Assembly: GCF_004745645.1 (NCBI RefSeq)
Contig: NZ_SRMB01000002.1
Coordinates: 62,001 to 126,000 of the forward strand
Direction of reading: 5' to 3'
From: Hymenobacter metallicola
GTDB lineage: Bacteria; Bacteroidota; Bacteroidia; Cytophagales; Hymenobacteraceae
Length of the DNA: 64,000 nt
Part shown: in pieces, positions 41,536 through 48,279 of the stretch
Layout: the number at the start of each line of letters is the position of its first letter
How positions within the stretch are numbered: the first letter of the stretch is position 1
Notes under the pieces: generated by a model
Databases searched by the model: none
Told to the model about the DNA's origin: nothing
Seen by the model: only the letters and a program-made list of their open reading frames with translations
Made by a program: the position numbers and the translations under genes

Positions 41536-42402
41536 ATGTTGTTTCTACTGCGCGACAAGCTGTTTCCGGTTTTGGTATTTCTCCAGTCTGTACTCTGCGG
41601 CTGCGCCAAGGATGAGGCGCGCGGTAACTTTGACAAAGTAAGCCAGGCCTACGAGGTAAAACAGATAGGGCGGCTGAACAAAAACGAGGTTGTGGAAAGC
41701 TCCGGCCTGGAACTAGCCAACTCCGCCGGCGACCTGTGGACCCACGGCGACGGGGGTAATACGGCCAAGCTCTACAAAGTAACCCCCCAGGGTGACCTGC
41801 TCCAGACCCTGGATTTGGATCCTCTGACCAATATTGACTGGGAAGACCTGACCCGCGACGACCAAAACCACGTGTACATCGGGGATTTTGGCAACAATCA
41901 GAACAAGCGCCGCAACTTGGCCATCTACCGCTTGGCGGGCCCCAACCTGCAGGATGTAGATACCATCCGGTTTCGCTACCCCGACCAGCACCAGTTCCCG
42001 CCGAAGAAACCCCGCCGCAACTTCGACTGCGAAGCCTTCTTCTACCACCAAGACAGCCTGTATCTGTTTACCAAGAACCGTGGGGAAGGCGACTGGGTGA
42101 AGCAGTACGTGCTACCGGCCCGGCCCGGAAATCATACGGCCCGCCTCGTCGACAGCGTGCGGATCAACACCTGGATAACCAGCGCCGACATCAGCCCCGA
42201 CGGCCGCACAGTGGCCTTGCTGGGCTACGGCCACGTATATCTGATCGAAGTAGCTTCCGGACGGAAATTGTTCGATGGGGCCAAAAGTTGCCTACCGATT
42301 TCCGCGAGCGGGCAAGCCGAGGCCCTGGTCTTCGTCAACGACCACGACTTTGTGTTCAGCAACGAGAAAGGCAAGATTTACCGGGCCACCTTCCGCCAGT
42401 AA
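41536..42402 (+). CDS. Putative lipoprotein with beta-propeller-like repeats
   Basis: 288 residues. The N-terminus has a hydrophobic segment and a lipobox-like LCGC with Cys23, so export as a lipoprotein is likely. The rest has repeated strands of the type DLWTHGDGGNTAKLYKV, NHVYIGDFGNNQNKRRNLAIYRL, DSLYLFTKNRGEGDW and TVALLGYGHVYLIEVASG, suggesting a beta-propeller. No catalytic motif is seen. Similar secreted propellers of unknown role are common in this phylum. Confidence 0.72.
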   Translation: MLFLLRDKLFPVLVFLQSVLCGCAKDEARGNFDKVSQAYEVKQIGRLNKNEVVESSGLELANSAGDLWTHGDGGNTAKLYKVTPQGDLLQTLDLDPLTNIDWEDLTRDDQNHVYIGDFGNNQNKRRNLAIYRLAGPNLQDVDTIRFRYPDQHQFPPKKPRRNFDCEAFFYHQDSLYLFTKNRGEGDWVKQYVLPARPGNHTARLVDSVRINTWITSADISPDGRTVALLGYGHVYLIEVASGRKLFDGAKSCLPISASGQAEALVFVNDHDFVFSNEKGKIYRATFRQ

Positions 42403-42453
42403 GCCCGTTTGTTGATCGGGGCCTAGCCTATTCTCCCCTTAACTGTTCTTATC

Positions 42454-43332
42454 ATGCCACACACCATTCTGATTACGGGCGCCACTGGCAACGTGGGCAC
42501 CGAAGTAATAAAAGCCCTTACCAACCGCGGCCTGACGGTGCGGGCCGGGGTGCACTCCGTCATCAAGGGCGACCGGCTCAAGCAGCTCTACCCCGATATT
42601 CAACTTGTTGAGATGGACTACAGCAAGCCCGAAACCCTGCACGTGGCCCTTACCGGCGTCGACCGGGTGCTGATGATTACTCCTTTTTCGGAAGATCAGG
42701 TAGCGGTGGGGAAACGCCTGCTTGATGCAGCCAAGCACGTGGGCGTAAACTACATTGTGCGGCTGTCGGCCGCCGGAGCCGACGCTGAACCTGGCATTCA
42801 GCTGGGCCGCTGGCACCGGGAAGTAGAACGATATCTGGAGCAAAGCGGCCTGGCCTACAGCATTCTGCGACCGGGTAGCTTTATGCAGAACTTTGTCAAT
42901 TACAATGCAGACTCTATTTGCCGCGAAGGGAAATTGTATATGCCCTTGGGAGAGGCGAAAGTCAGCTATATCGACGTGCGCGACATTGCTGCTACGGCGG
43001 CCCAGCTATTAGCCACCGATAGTTCCGAGCACCACGGCAAGGCTTATGAGCTAACGGGCCCACAGGCAGTAAGCCTGACAGAGGTAGCCACCGCCCTGAG
43101 TCAGGCCACTGGACGGCCGATTGCTTACGTAGACGTATCCGAAGAAGCGGCTCGGCAAGCCATGAGCCAGTCGCCGGCCTGGATGCGCGACGCAATGATG
43201 GAGTTGTACGGCATTTCGAAAGCGGGCTACGCCGCTGGTATCACCACCGCCGTAGAGGCCATTACGGGCTGCCCCCCACGCACCATTGAGCAGTTTGCTC
43301 ACGACTATTGCCAGCATTTCAAAGCGAATTAA
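42454..43332 (+). CDS. NmrA/SDR-type NAD(P)-binding oxidoreductase
   Basis: 292 residues of atypical short-chain dehydrogenase. The N-terminal ILITGATGNVGTEVIKAL is the NAD(P) Rossmann motif. VDRVLMITPF, IVRLSAAGAD and YSILRPGSFMQNF follow as in NmrA-like and NAD(P)H:quinone reductase-type proteins. The classical SDR Tyr-x3-Lys is not in the usual place, as in other NmrA relatives. Cytoplasmic. Substrate unknown. Confidence 0.85.
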   Translation: MPHTILITGATGNVGTEVIKALTNRGLTVRAGVHSVIKGDRLKQLYPDIQLVEMDYSKPETLHVALTGVDRVLMITPFSEDQVAVGKRLLDAAKHVGVNYIVRLSAAGADAEPGIQLGRWHREVERYLEQSGLAYSILRPGSFMQNFVNYNADSICREGKLYMPLGEAKVSYIDVRDIAATAAQLLATDSSEHHGKAYELTGPQAVSLTEVATALSQATGRPIAYVDVSEEAARQAMSQSPAWMRDAMMELYGISKAGYAAGITTAVEAITGCPPRTIEQFAHDYCQHFKAN

Positions 43333-43360
43333 GGGGTTGCTCCGCAAAAGTTCAACTCCC

Positions 43361-43395
43361 AAAAGGGCCTTCACCGTGTGGTGGGGGCCCTTTTT
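43361..43395 (+). terminator. Intrinsic terminator of the NmrA-like gene
   Basis: AAAAGGGCC pairs with GGCCCTTTTT; an inner CACC/GGTG extends the stem. T-run follows, about 30 bp after the stop. Confidence 0.8.
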
Positions 43396-43757
43396 AGCAA
43401 ACCGCTGGTTTCCCACAAATACGGCTGCCCCGCTGTGTTGGGCCGGCATTTCCAACTCGAACTGGGAGGCAGCAACTGTGTTCAATATTAAATTTTGAGT
43501 GACCCTCATGAACTCGGATGGGCAAGCGGCGAGTCTATCGTAGAGGGTTTATCTGCCTGAGTCATGCTACGACAGAAAAGCAGAAAGGCCTGCTAGTAAA
43601 TAACAGAACGCTACCCTTTTGCACGTAACTGTAAGGCCACAAACCGGGCCCTGTAGCGCTGTGGCCGGTTTGCATAGCTTGCACAAGCAGCTGCGCTGAG
43701 CCGGTGCAAAGGTCTTTTAACTCGTATTATTTTCTGCCCCGATATTCTTATTACAGC

Positions 43758-43789
43758 TTGCGGTAGATTAAAAAATCCCCTTAGTTTTA
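43758..43789 (+). promoter_or_regulatory. Candidate promoter of the first cold-shock gene
   Basis: TTG at 43758-43760 and TAGTTTTA at 43782-43789 with about 21 bp between fit the -33/-7 layout. The stretch AATCCxCTTAxxTTTACxxCATTCTTT is conserved before both cold-shock genes (here 43774-43800; second copy 44204-44230). Confidence 0.45.
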
Positions 43790-43838
43790 CTGCATTCTTT
43801 AACAATCAACCTTTTCCCCACACAACCAGGCCCTAGTT

Positions 43839-44030
43839 ATGAAAACTGGCAAAGTGAAATTTTTTAACGAGTCCAAAGGCTTTGGCTTCATCGTACAGGA
43901 TGACACCAACCAGGATATTTTTGTCCACCAGACCGGTCTGATTCATGAAATTCGTGAAAATGACCGGGTTACTTTCGATGTAATCGAAGGCAAGAAAGGA
44001 TTGAACGCCGTTAAAGTCGAGCGTATTTAA
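43839..44030 (+). CDS. Cold-shock protein, copy 1
   Basis: A 63-residue single cold-shock domain. RNP1 KGFGFI and RNP2 DIFVHQ are both present, after MKTGKVKFFNESKG. It binds single-stranded RNA/DNA and is expected to act as an RNA chaperone. A second, divergent copy follows at 44250. Its own terminator lies 29 bp downstream, so the two genes are separately transcribed. Confidence 0.95.
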   Translation: MKTGKVKFFNESKGFGFIVQDDTNQDIFVHQTGLIHEIRENDRVTFDVIEGKKGLNAVKVERI

Positions 44031-44059
44031 TACGTTGCCCCCCTGCTTTTTGCCGGACT

Positions 44060-44112
44060 AAAAAGCTGCCGCCACCTCTGCATTGTAGATCAGATGGGGC
44101 GGCAGCTTTTTT
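44060..44112 (+). terminator. Intrinsic terminator of cold-shock copy 1
   Basis: AAAAGCTGCCGCC pairs with GGGCGGCAGCTTTT (one bulge) around a 25-nt loop, then T-run. Confidence 0.85.
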
Positions 44113-44189
44113 GGTTGATATTTCTGATATTAGCAGCCATTGGGCGCCGTTGGTGGCACAGGCCGTTATTCATTCACTGCCGCGCTTCC

Positions 44190-44219
44190 TTTGATTAGCA
44201 GAAAATCCTCTTACATTTA
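44190..44219 (+). promoter_or_regulatory. Candidate promoter of the second cold-shock gene
   Basis: TTTG at 44190-44193 and TACATTTA at 44212-44219 are 18 bp apart, matching the -33/-7 spacing. The surrounding bases are conserved with the promoter of copy 1. Confidence 0.5.
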
Positions 44220-44249
44220 CCACATTCTTTCATCTCACCACTTTCCAAC

Positions 44250-44444
44250 ATGAGTACCGGTACCATCAAATTTTTCAATGAAGCCAAGGGCTTTGGCTTC
44301 ATCACGCCGGACGGCGGTGGTGAGGACATCTTCGTACATGCTACGGGCTTGAAGCAGCCTGTGCGTGATGCTGACCGCGTAGAATTCGAAGTACAGCAGG
44401 GTAAAAAAGGCCTGAACGCCGTTAGCGTGCGTTTGGTTGGCTAA
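44250..44444 (+). CDS. Cold-shock protein, copy 2
   Basis: A 64-residue cold-shock domain protein (MSTGTIKFFNEAKGFGFITPDGG, then DIFVHATGL). About half of its residues match copy 1, and the ending GKKGLNAV is shared. The basal leader and -7 region are conserved between the copies, pointing to a tandem duplication. It is convergent with gldH across a shared bidirectional terminator. Confidence 0.95.
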   Translation: MSTGTIKFFNEAKGFGFITPDGGGEDIFVHATGLKQPVRDADRVEFEVQQGKKGLNAVSVRLVG

Positions 44445-44474
44445 AGTATCCTGGCTACAGCCCCCGGCTTGAGC

Positions 44475-44520
44475 CATAAAAAAGACCTTCCCTGCTACGG
44501 CAGGGAAGGTCTTTTTTATG
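44475..44520. terminator. Bidirectional intrinsic terminator (cold-shock copy 2 / gldH)
   Basis: A perfect 20-bp stem CATAAAAAAGACCTTCCCTG with its complement around CTACGG, with A/T runs on both sides. Confidence 0.93.
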
Positions 44521-44533
44521 GTGGCATTAGCGC

Positions 44534-45013
44534 TTATTTTGCGGTTTTGGCTACTCGTACCCCAACGGCCATAATACCCGGCAGCTGGTCTTGGCGCATG
44601 TACTGTTCCAAAACCACCTTATAGGTACCCGTTTGGTGAAATTGCTGTTGAGGTAAGGCCAAAAACTGGTGGTCAAAGATGTCGCCGGAGCCCTGCCCGC
44701 GTGGCTCGCCGGTCTGCGGATCCATGAGTAGCATCTGGTGTAGCAACTGCGAGACGCGCTTCCCGCTTGGGTCGAGCAGGGTATGCTTCACGTAGAGGTT
44801 ATAGTACCCATACAGGGAAGCATTGCGGATATTAAAGTAAATGTCGTAGCGCTGAGTGGTATCCAGCACCTCGAACTCGAAAGTAGGCTTTTCCTGCACT
44901 GTCCAGACAGCTTTGTCGAGGTCCAGGTTTTTCTCATACACCTGGTTTGCATCGCAAGCGGGCAGGATAAAAAGCAGGGCTAGTGCTACCAGCAACTGTA
45001 CGCTCTTCCGCAT
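44534..45013 (-). CDS. gldH: Gliding-motility lipoprotein GldH
   Basis: 159 residues with a lipoprotein signal (LLFILPAC, Cys20). The mature part has the GldH features: YEKNLDLDKAVWTVQEKPTFEF near its start, YDIYFNIRNASLYGYYNLYV, and FHQTGTYKVVLEQYMRQDQLPGIMAVGVRV at the end. GldH is needed for gliding and T9SS-linked functions in Flavobacterium; it is widespread in Bacteroidota. It lies 3 bp after ricT in the same direction, an arrangement found in this phylum. Confidence 0.88.
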   Translation of the reverse strand: MRKSVQLLVALALLFILPACDANQVYEKNLDLDKAVWTVQEKPTFEFEVLDTTQRYDIYFNIRNASLYGYYNLYVKHTLLDPSGKRVSQLLHQMLLMDPQTGEPRGQGSGDIFDHQFLALPQQQFHQTGTYKVVLEQYMRQDQLPGIMAVGVRVAKTAK

Positions 45014-45016
45014 AGC

Positions 45017-46633
45017 TTAGGAATTTGCTGGTGCTGAACCGGCGTTACCTCCTTCGCTCCCACTCTGGCGGGGTGGGCGCGAGCCCCGGCGCGACGACCG
45101 GCCGCCCCGGCTACCACGCTCCGAATTCTCGTCGCGGGGTGGGCGGCCTGCGGCGCCCTCTGGGGCGGGCGTACCAGCATTGGGGCGGGGCGGGCGGCCT
45201 TCTCCGCGGGGCGGGCGGGCCTCTCCTTCCGGACGTGAAGCCTCGGGGCGGCGACCTTCACGCACTTCCGGCTTCGCACCGTCTGCACTTCGGCTGCCTT
45301 CGCCCCGCCCCCGGTTGTTACGCCGATTTAGTGGCCGCGCCGCCGCGCCGCGCGGGCGCCGCGCTTCACTACCCGGAGCTTCGCTGGCAGTGGTGCTGTC
45401 AGCAGGCATGGGCGCCGGAGCCTTAGCGGCGCCATCGGTGCGCACGCCCGCACGCGGTGCGGAAGGCGGCGACGAAGTAGCCGGCTGATTGCTATTGCTG
45501 GCTCCGTCCTTTTTCTTTTTCCGCTTGGAGCGCTTGCTGCCCTTAATTTTATCGTCGAGTCGGTCGAGGTTGCCTTCTACGTGGGTCGACACTTCTGGCT
45601 CACGTTCGGCTTCCAGCACCGGAGCTAGCAGATTCTCGGGCTTTTCGCCGCGCTTATTCATATCCTGAATCTCGCGCACCCGATCCGTGGCCAGCATCAC
45701 CCAGTTGTTATCACCGCGGAAAGCAAACCACATGCGCCGCTTGAAGATGTCGGTCTTTTGCAGGAAGGCGTCGCCTTTTTCCGTCTGCAAAGGCCGCGAT
45801 ACCTGCGGAATGTCTTTTAAGGCATCCAGATACGTATCGAGCTCATAGTTGAGGCAGCATTTCAGGCGGCCGCATTGGCCCGAGAGCTTGGCCGGGTTCA
45901 AACTCAGGTTTTGGTAGCGGGCCGCTGTTGTGCTCACGCTCTTAAAATCGGTGAGCCAGGTGGAGCAGCACAGCTCCCGGCCGCAGGAGCCAATGCCACC
46001 GAGGCGGCCGGCTTCGTGGCGCAGGGAAATCTGCCGCATTTCTACGCGCACCCGAAACTCATCGGCTAGGCGCTTAATCAGGTCCCGGAAGTCGACCCGG
46101 TCGTCGGCGGAGTAAAAGAAAGTCGCGCGGGTTCGGTCGGCCTGGTATTCTACGTCGGAAAGCTTCATTTTCAGCCGCAGCTCCTCCACTACCGAGCGGG
46201 CCCGGAACATCGTGCCGGTTTCAAGGTCACGCACGGCATTCCAGCGTTCCACATCCTGCTCCGTGGCCACGCGCAGGATATTCTTGATTTCCCTGGAGTC
46301 GGTGGGGACTTTCTTTTTGCGCATCTGCAGGCGCACGAGCTCCCCTTTCAAGGAAACGTGGCCCAGGTGCCAGCCATTGCCGCCGGCTTCAATCACGACG
46401 GCATCACCTGTTACCAGCGGCAACCGGTTGGTGTTGCGGAAAAATTCTTTTCGTCCGCCTTTAAAGCGGATTTCAACTATATCAAACTCTTTGAAATCAA
46501 CGGGCAGGTCGACGTCCTGCAACCAGTCGAATACGTTCAGACGCGTGCAGCCGCCAGAGCTACAGCTGCCTTTGGAGCCGCAGCCCTTGGCAGAGGTAGA
46601 GCAGCCCCCGGAGGAACAAGAAGTGCAAGCCAC
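45017..46633 (-). CDS. ricT: RicT/PSP1-family protein with long RG-rich tail
   Basis: 538 residues. Residues 1-30 are extremely Cys/Ser/Gly-rich (CTSCSSGGCSTS, CGSKGSCSSGGC). The PSP1 (RicT/YaaT) core follows to about 300, with the conserved cysteine motifs GSCGRELCCSTW and CGRLKCCLNYE. In Bacillus RicT works with RicA and RicF, an iron-sulfur complex that steers RNase Y processing. The last ~190 residues are a disordered Lys/Ser then Arg/Gly/Pro/Glu-rich tail (RRPRGAAARPLNRRNNRGRG, RPPRGEGRPPRPNAG), likely RNA-binding. Co-transcription with gldH is likely. Confidence 0.85.
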   Translation of the reverse strand: MACTSCSSGGCSTSAKGCGSKGSCSSGGCTRLNVFDWLQDVDLPVDFKEFDIVEIRFKGGRKEFFRNTNRLPLVTGDAVVIEAGGNGWHLGHVSLKGELVRLQMRKKKVPTDSREIKNILRVATEQDVERWNAVRDLETGTMFRARSVVEELRLKMKLSDVEYQADRTRATFFYSADDRVDFRDLIKRLADEFRVRVEMRQISLRHEAGRLGGIGSCGRELCCSTWLTDFKSVSTTAARYQNLSLNPAKLSGQCGRLKCCLNYELDTYLDALKDIPQVSRPLQTEKGDAFLQKTDIFKRRMWFAFRGDNNWVMLATDRVREIQDMNKRGEKPENLLAPVLEAEREPEVSTHVEGNLDRLDDKIKGSKRSKRKKKKDGASNSNQPATSSPPSAPRAGVRTDGAAKAPAPMPADSTTASEAPGSEARRPRGAAARPLNRRNNRGRGEGSRSADGAKPEVREGRRPEASRPEGEARPPRGEGRPPRPNAGTPAPEGAAGRPPRDENSERGSRGGRSSRRGSRPPRQSGSEGGNAGSAPANS

Positions 46634-47198
46634 GGCTTGGAAGGTTATATCGTGAGGTGAACTCAGGGTTCACACGGAATCGGTTTTGAACAAAGATAAG
46701 CATTTCGGCCCCATGCCCAGAGTTAGGCAAAAACGGCCGATTCTGCCCATTTATGGCCTTTTCTAGGGCCAGATTGCCTAACAACAATCTATTGCCGAAA
46801 GGTTTGCTTTCGCAACGCAGACCACGTCGACGACCTCCGACTAGCCCCTAGTGCCACGTATTGCCCCATGCTTTAAGGGGCGGCTGACGCTTAAGTGCTC
46901 TAGGCATTGATGGGTAGAAGTAAGCATGGCCGCAAAATACGCACGATCAGACCGGGCCAGAATACCTCTGCACCATGCTGCCGAAAGTAGGCATCAACCA
47001 CCACTGATTCCTACATAGTATTGCTAATATGCTATAAACACACCTTGTTCTATATTACGAATCACACCCATGCGCACCCGCATACTTTGCAATTATTTTA
47101 AAGTTTCATTAAAATACTGTTGACATTAATAATTTTTATCCCCTATTTAAGCCCACAATTCATCCTTCCATCACCAACCCTACCAAACCAAACCTTTT
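46634..47198. other. Intergenic region between ricT and the M57-like protease gene
   Basis: 565 bp with no supported gene. The right 150 bp are AT-rich. TTG at 47120-47122 and TATTTAAG at 47144-47151 (21 bp apart) could form the promoter of the protease gene. The ricT promoter is not obvious. Confidence 0.5.
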
Positions 47199-48008
47199 AT
47201 GAAAATCAACAAAGTACTTTCCGCAGTAGCCATTTGCGCTTGCTCGGTAGCCGCCCTGTCGTCATGCTCGAAAGAGTCGGAGCAGGTCACTGCCAAAAAC
47301 GAAATTTCGGCAGATGCTCTGAGCAAGATTCAGCAGCTGGGCTTCACTACCAAGGATGCCCAAAAAGTTGAAGATGGCTACCTCGTGGAAGGTGACATCC
47401 TGCTGACTGAGGAAGCTCTGAACAGCAAGCCTGACTACAAGCTGATGCGCGTAGCCGAGGGTGAGCAGTACCGCACCAACAACTTGGTGAGCGTAGGCTC
47501 GGGCCGTACCGTAACCATCCGCGTATCGACCTCGCTGCCATCTGCTTATGTAACAGCTACCGACGAGCTGATCCGTCGTTACAATGCCCAAGGTCTGCTG
47601 ATCCGCTTCAGCCGCGTAACCTCGGGTGGCAACATCGTCTTTAACCCTGCTCCATCGGGCTCGGGCTACCTGGCTTCTGCTGGCTTCCCCTCGGGCGGCA
47701 ATCCTTACGGCCAAGTACTGGTAAACGTAGGCGCTATCGGCACGGCTAACGCCAGCACGTACATTGCCACTATCCTGGCGCACGAAGTTGGTCACTGCAT
47801 CGGCTTCCGTCACACCGACTACATGAACCGCGCTTACAGCTGCGGTGGTGCTTACACCAACGAAGGTGCCAGCACGGTTGGCGCCGTACACATCCCCGGC
47901 ACGCCTACCACGGCTGATCCAAGCTCGTGGATGCTGGCTTGCATTGGCTCGGGCGGCAACCGTCCGTTCAACACGAACGACGTAACGGCTCTGCGCTACG
48001 TATATTAG
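47199..48008 (+). CDS. M57-like zinc metalloprotease, lipoprotein
   Basis: 269 residues with a lipoprotein signal peptide (MKINKVLSAVAICACSVAALSSC, Cys23). The catalytic zinc site is HEVGHCIGFRH (His195, Glu196, His199, His205), the HExxHxxGxxH motif of metzincin-like proteases; the M57/'HEIGH' group of Bacteroidota fits best. YAYNASTYIATILAHE-type context just before the motif (ANASTYIATILAHEVGH) and conserved cysteines after it (SCGGAY, WMLACIG) support this. It should be attached to the cell surface or periplasm. It has its own terminator. Confidence 0.85.
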   Translation: MKINKVLSAVAICACSVAALSSCSKESEQVTAKNEISADALSKIQQLGFTTKDAQKVEDGYLVEGDILLTEEALNSKPDYKLMRVAEGEQYRTNNLVSVGSGRTVTIRVSTSLPSAYVTATDELIRRYNAQGLLIRFSRVTSGGNIVFNPAPSGSGYLASAGFPSGGNPYGQVLVNVGAIGTANASTYIATILAHEVGHCIGFRHTDYMNRAYSCGGAYTNEGASTVGAVHIPGTPTTADPSSWMLACIGSGGNRPFNTNDVTALRYVY

Positions 48009-48027
48009 TAGGTCGAGTACCTAGCTT

Positions 48028-48066
48028 AAAAGGCCTGGTTCCGTGAGGAGCCAGGCCTTTTCTTTT
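48028..48066 (+). terminator. Intrinsic terminator of the M57-like protease gene
   Basis: AAAAGGCCTGG pairs with CCAGGCCTTTT around TTCCGTGAGGAG, followed by a T-rich run, 20 bp after the stop. Confidence 0.85.
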
Positions 48067-48279
48067 GGTATTTGATACCCATGCATCCCACCTCTGCCCG
48101 GCTGGTATCTCGCCTTCTACTTGTGGACTTGGGGGTAGGCAGCACTTTGCTGAACAGGCAGCAGGGGCCCAACACAGCGCCAAGTCTGTACTAATCAATC
48201 AGACAATACCCTGAACAGGCACCGACCCCGGCCAAACACGACAGTAGCAGTGGCTGTTCTCCGCCGGGGCCGGCGCCTG

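Larger units (their letters stand above)
43333..43838. other. Intergenic region before the first cold-shock gene
   Basis: 506 bp. It holds the terminator at 43361-43395 and, at 43635-43672, overlapping short inverted repeats (GGCCAC/GTGGCC and CAAACCGG/CCGGTTTG) that could form alternative hairpins. A promoter-like pair for the cold-shock gene lies at 43758-43789. No coding frame is supported. Confidence 0.6.

Noticed and set aside
43635..43672. Riboswitch-like alternative hairpins before the first cold-shock gene
   Set aside because: The likely promoter of the gene lies about 110 bp downstream of this structure, so it would not be in its mRNA.
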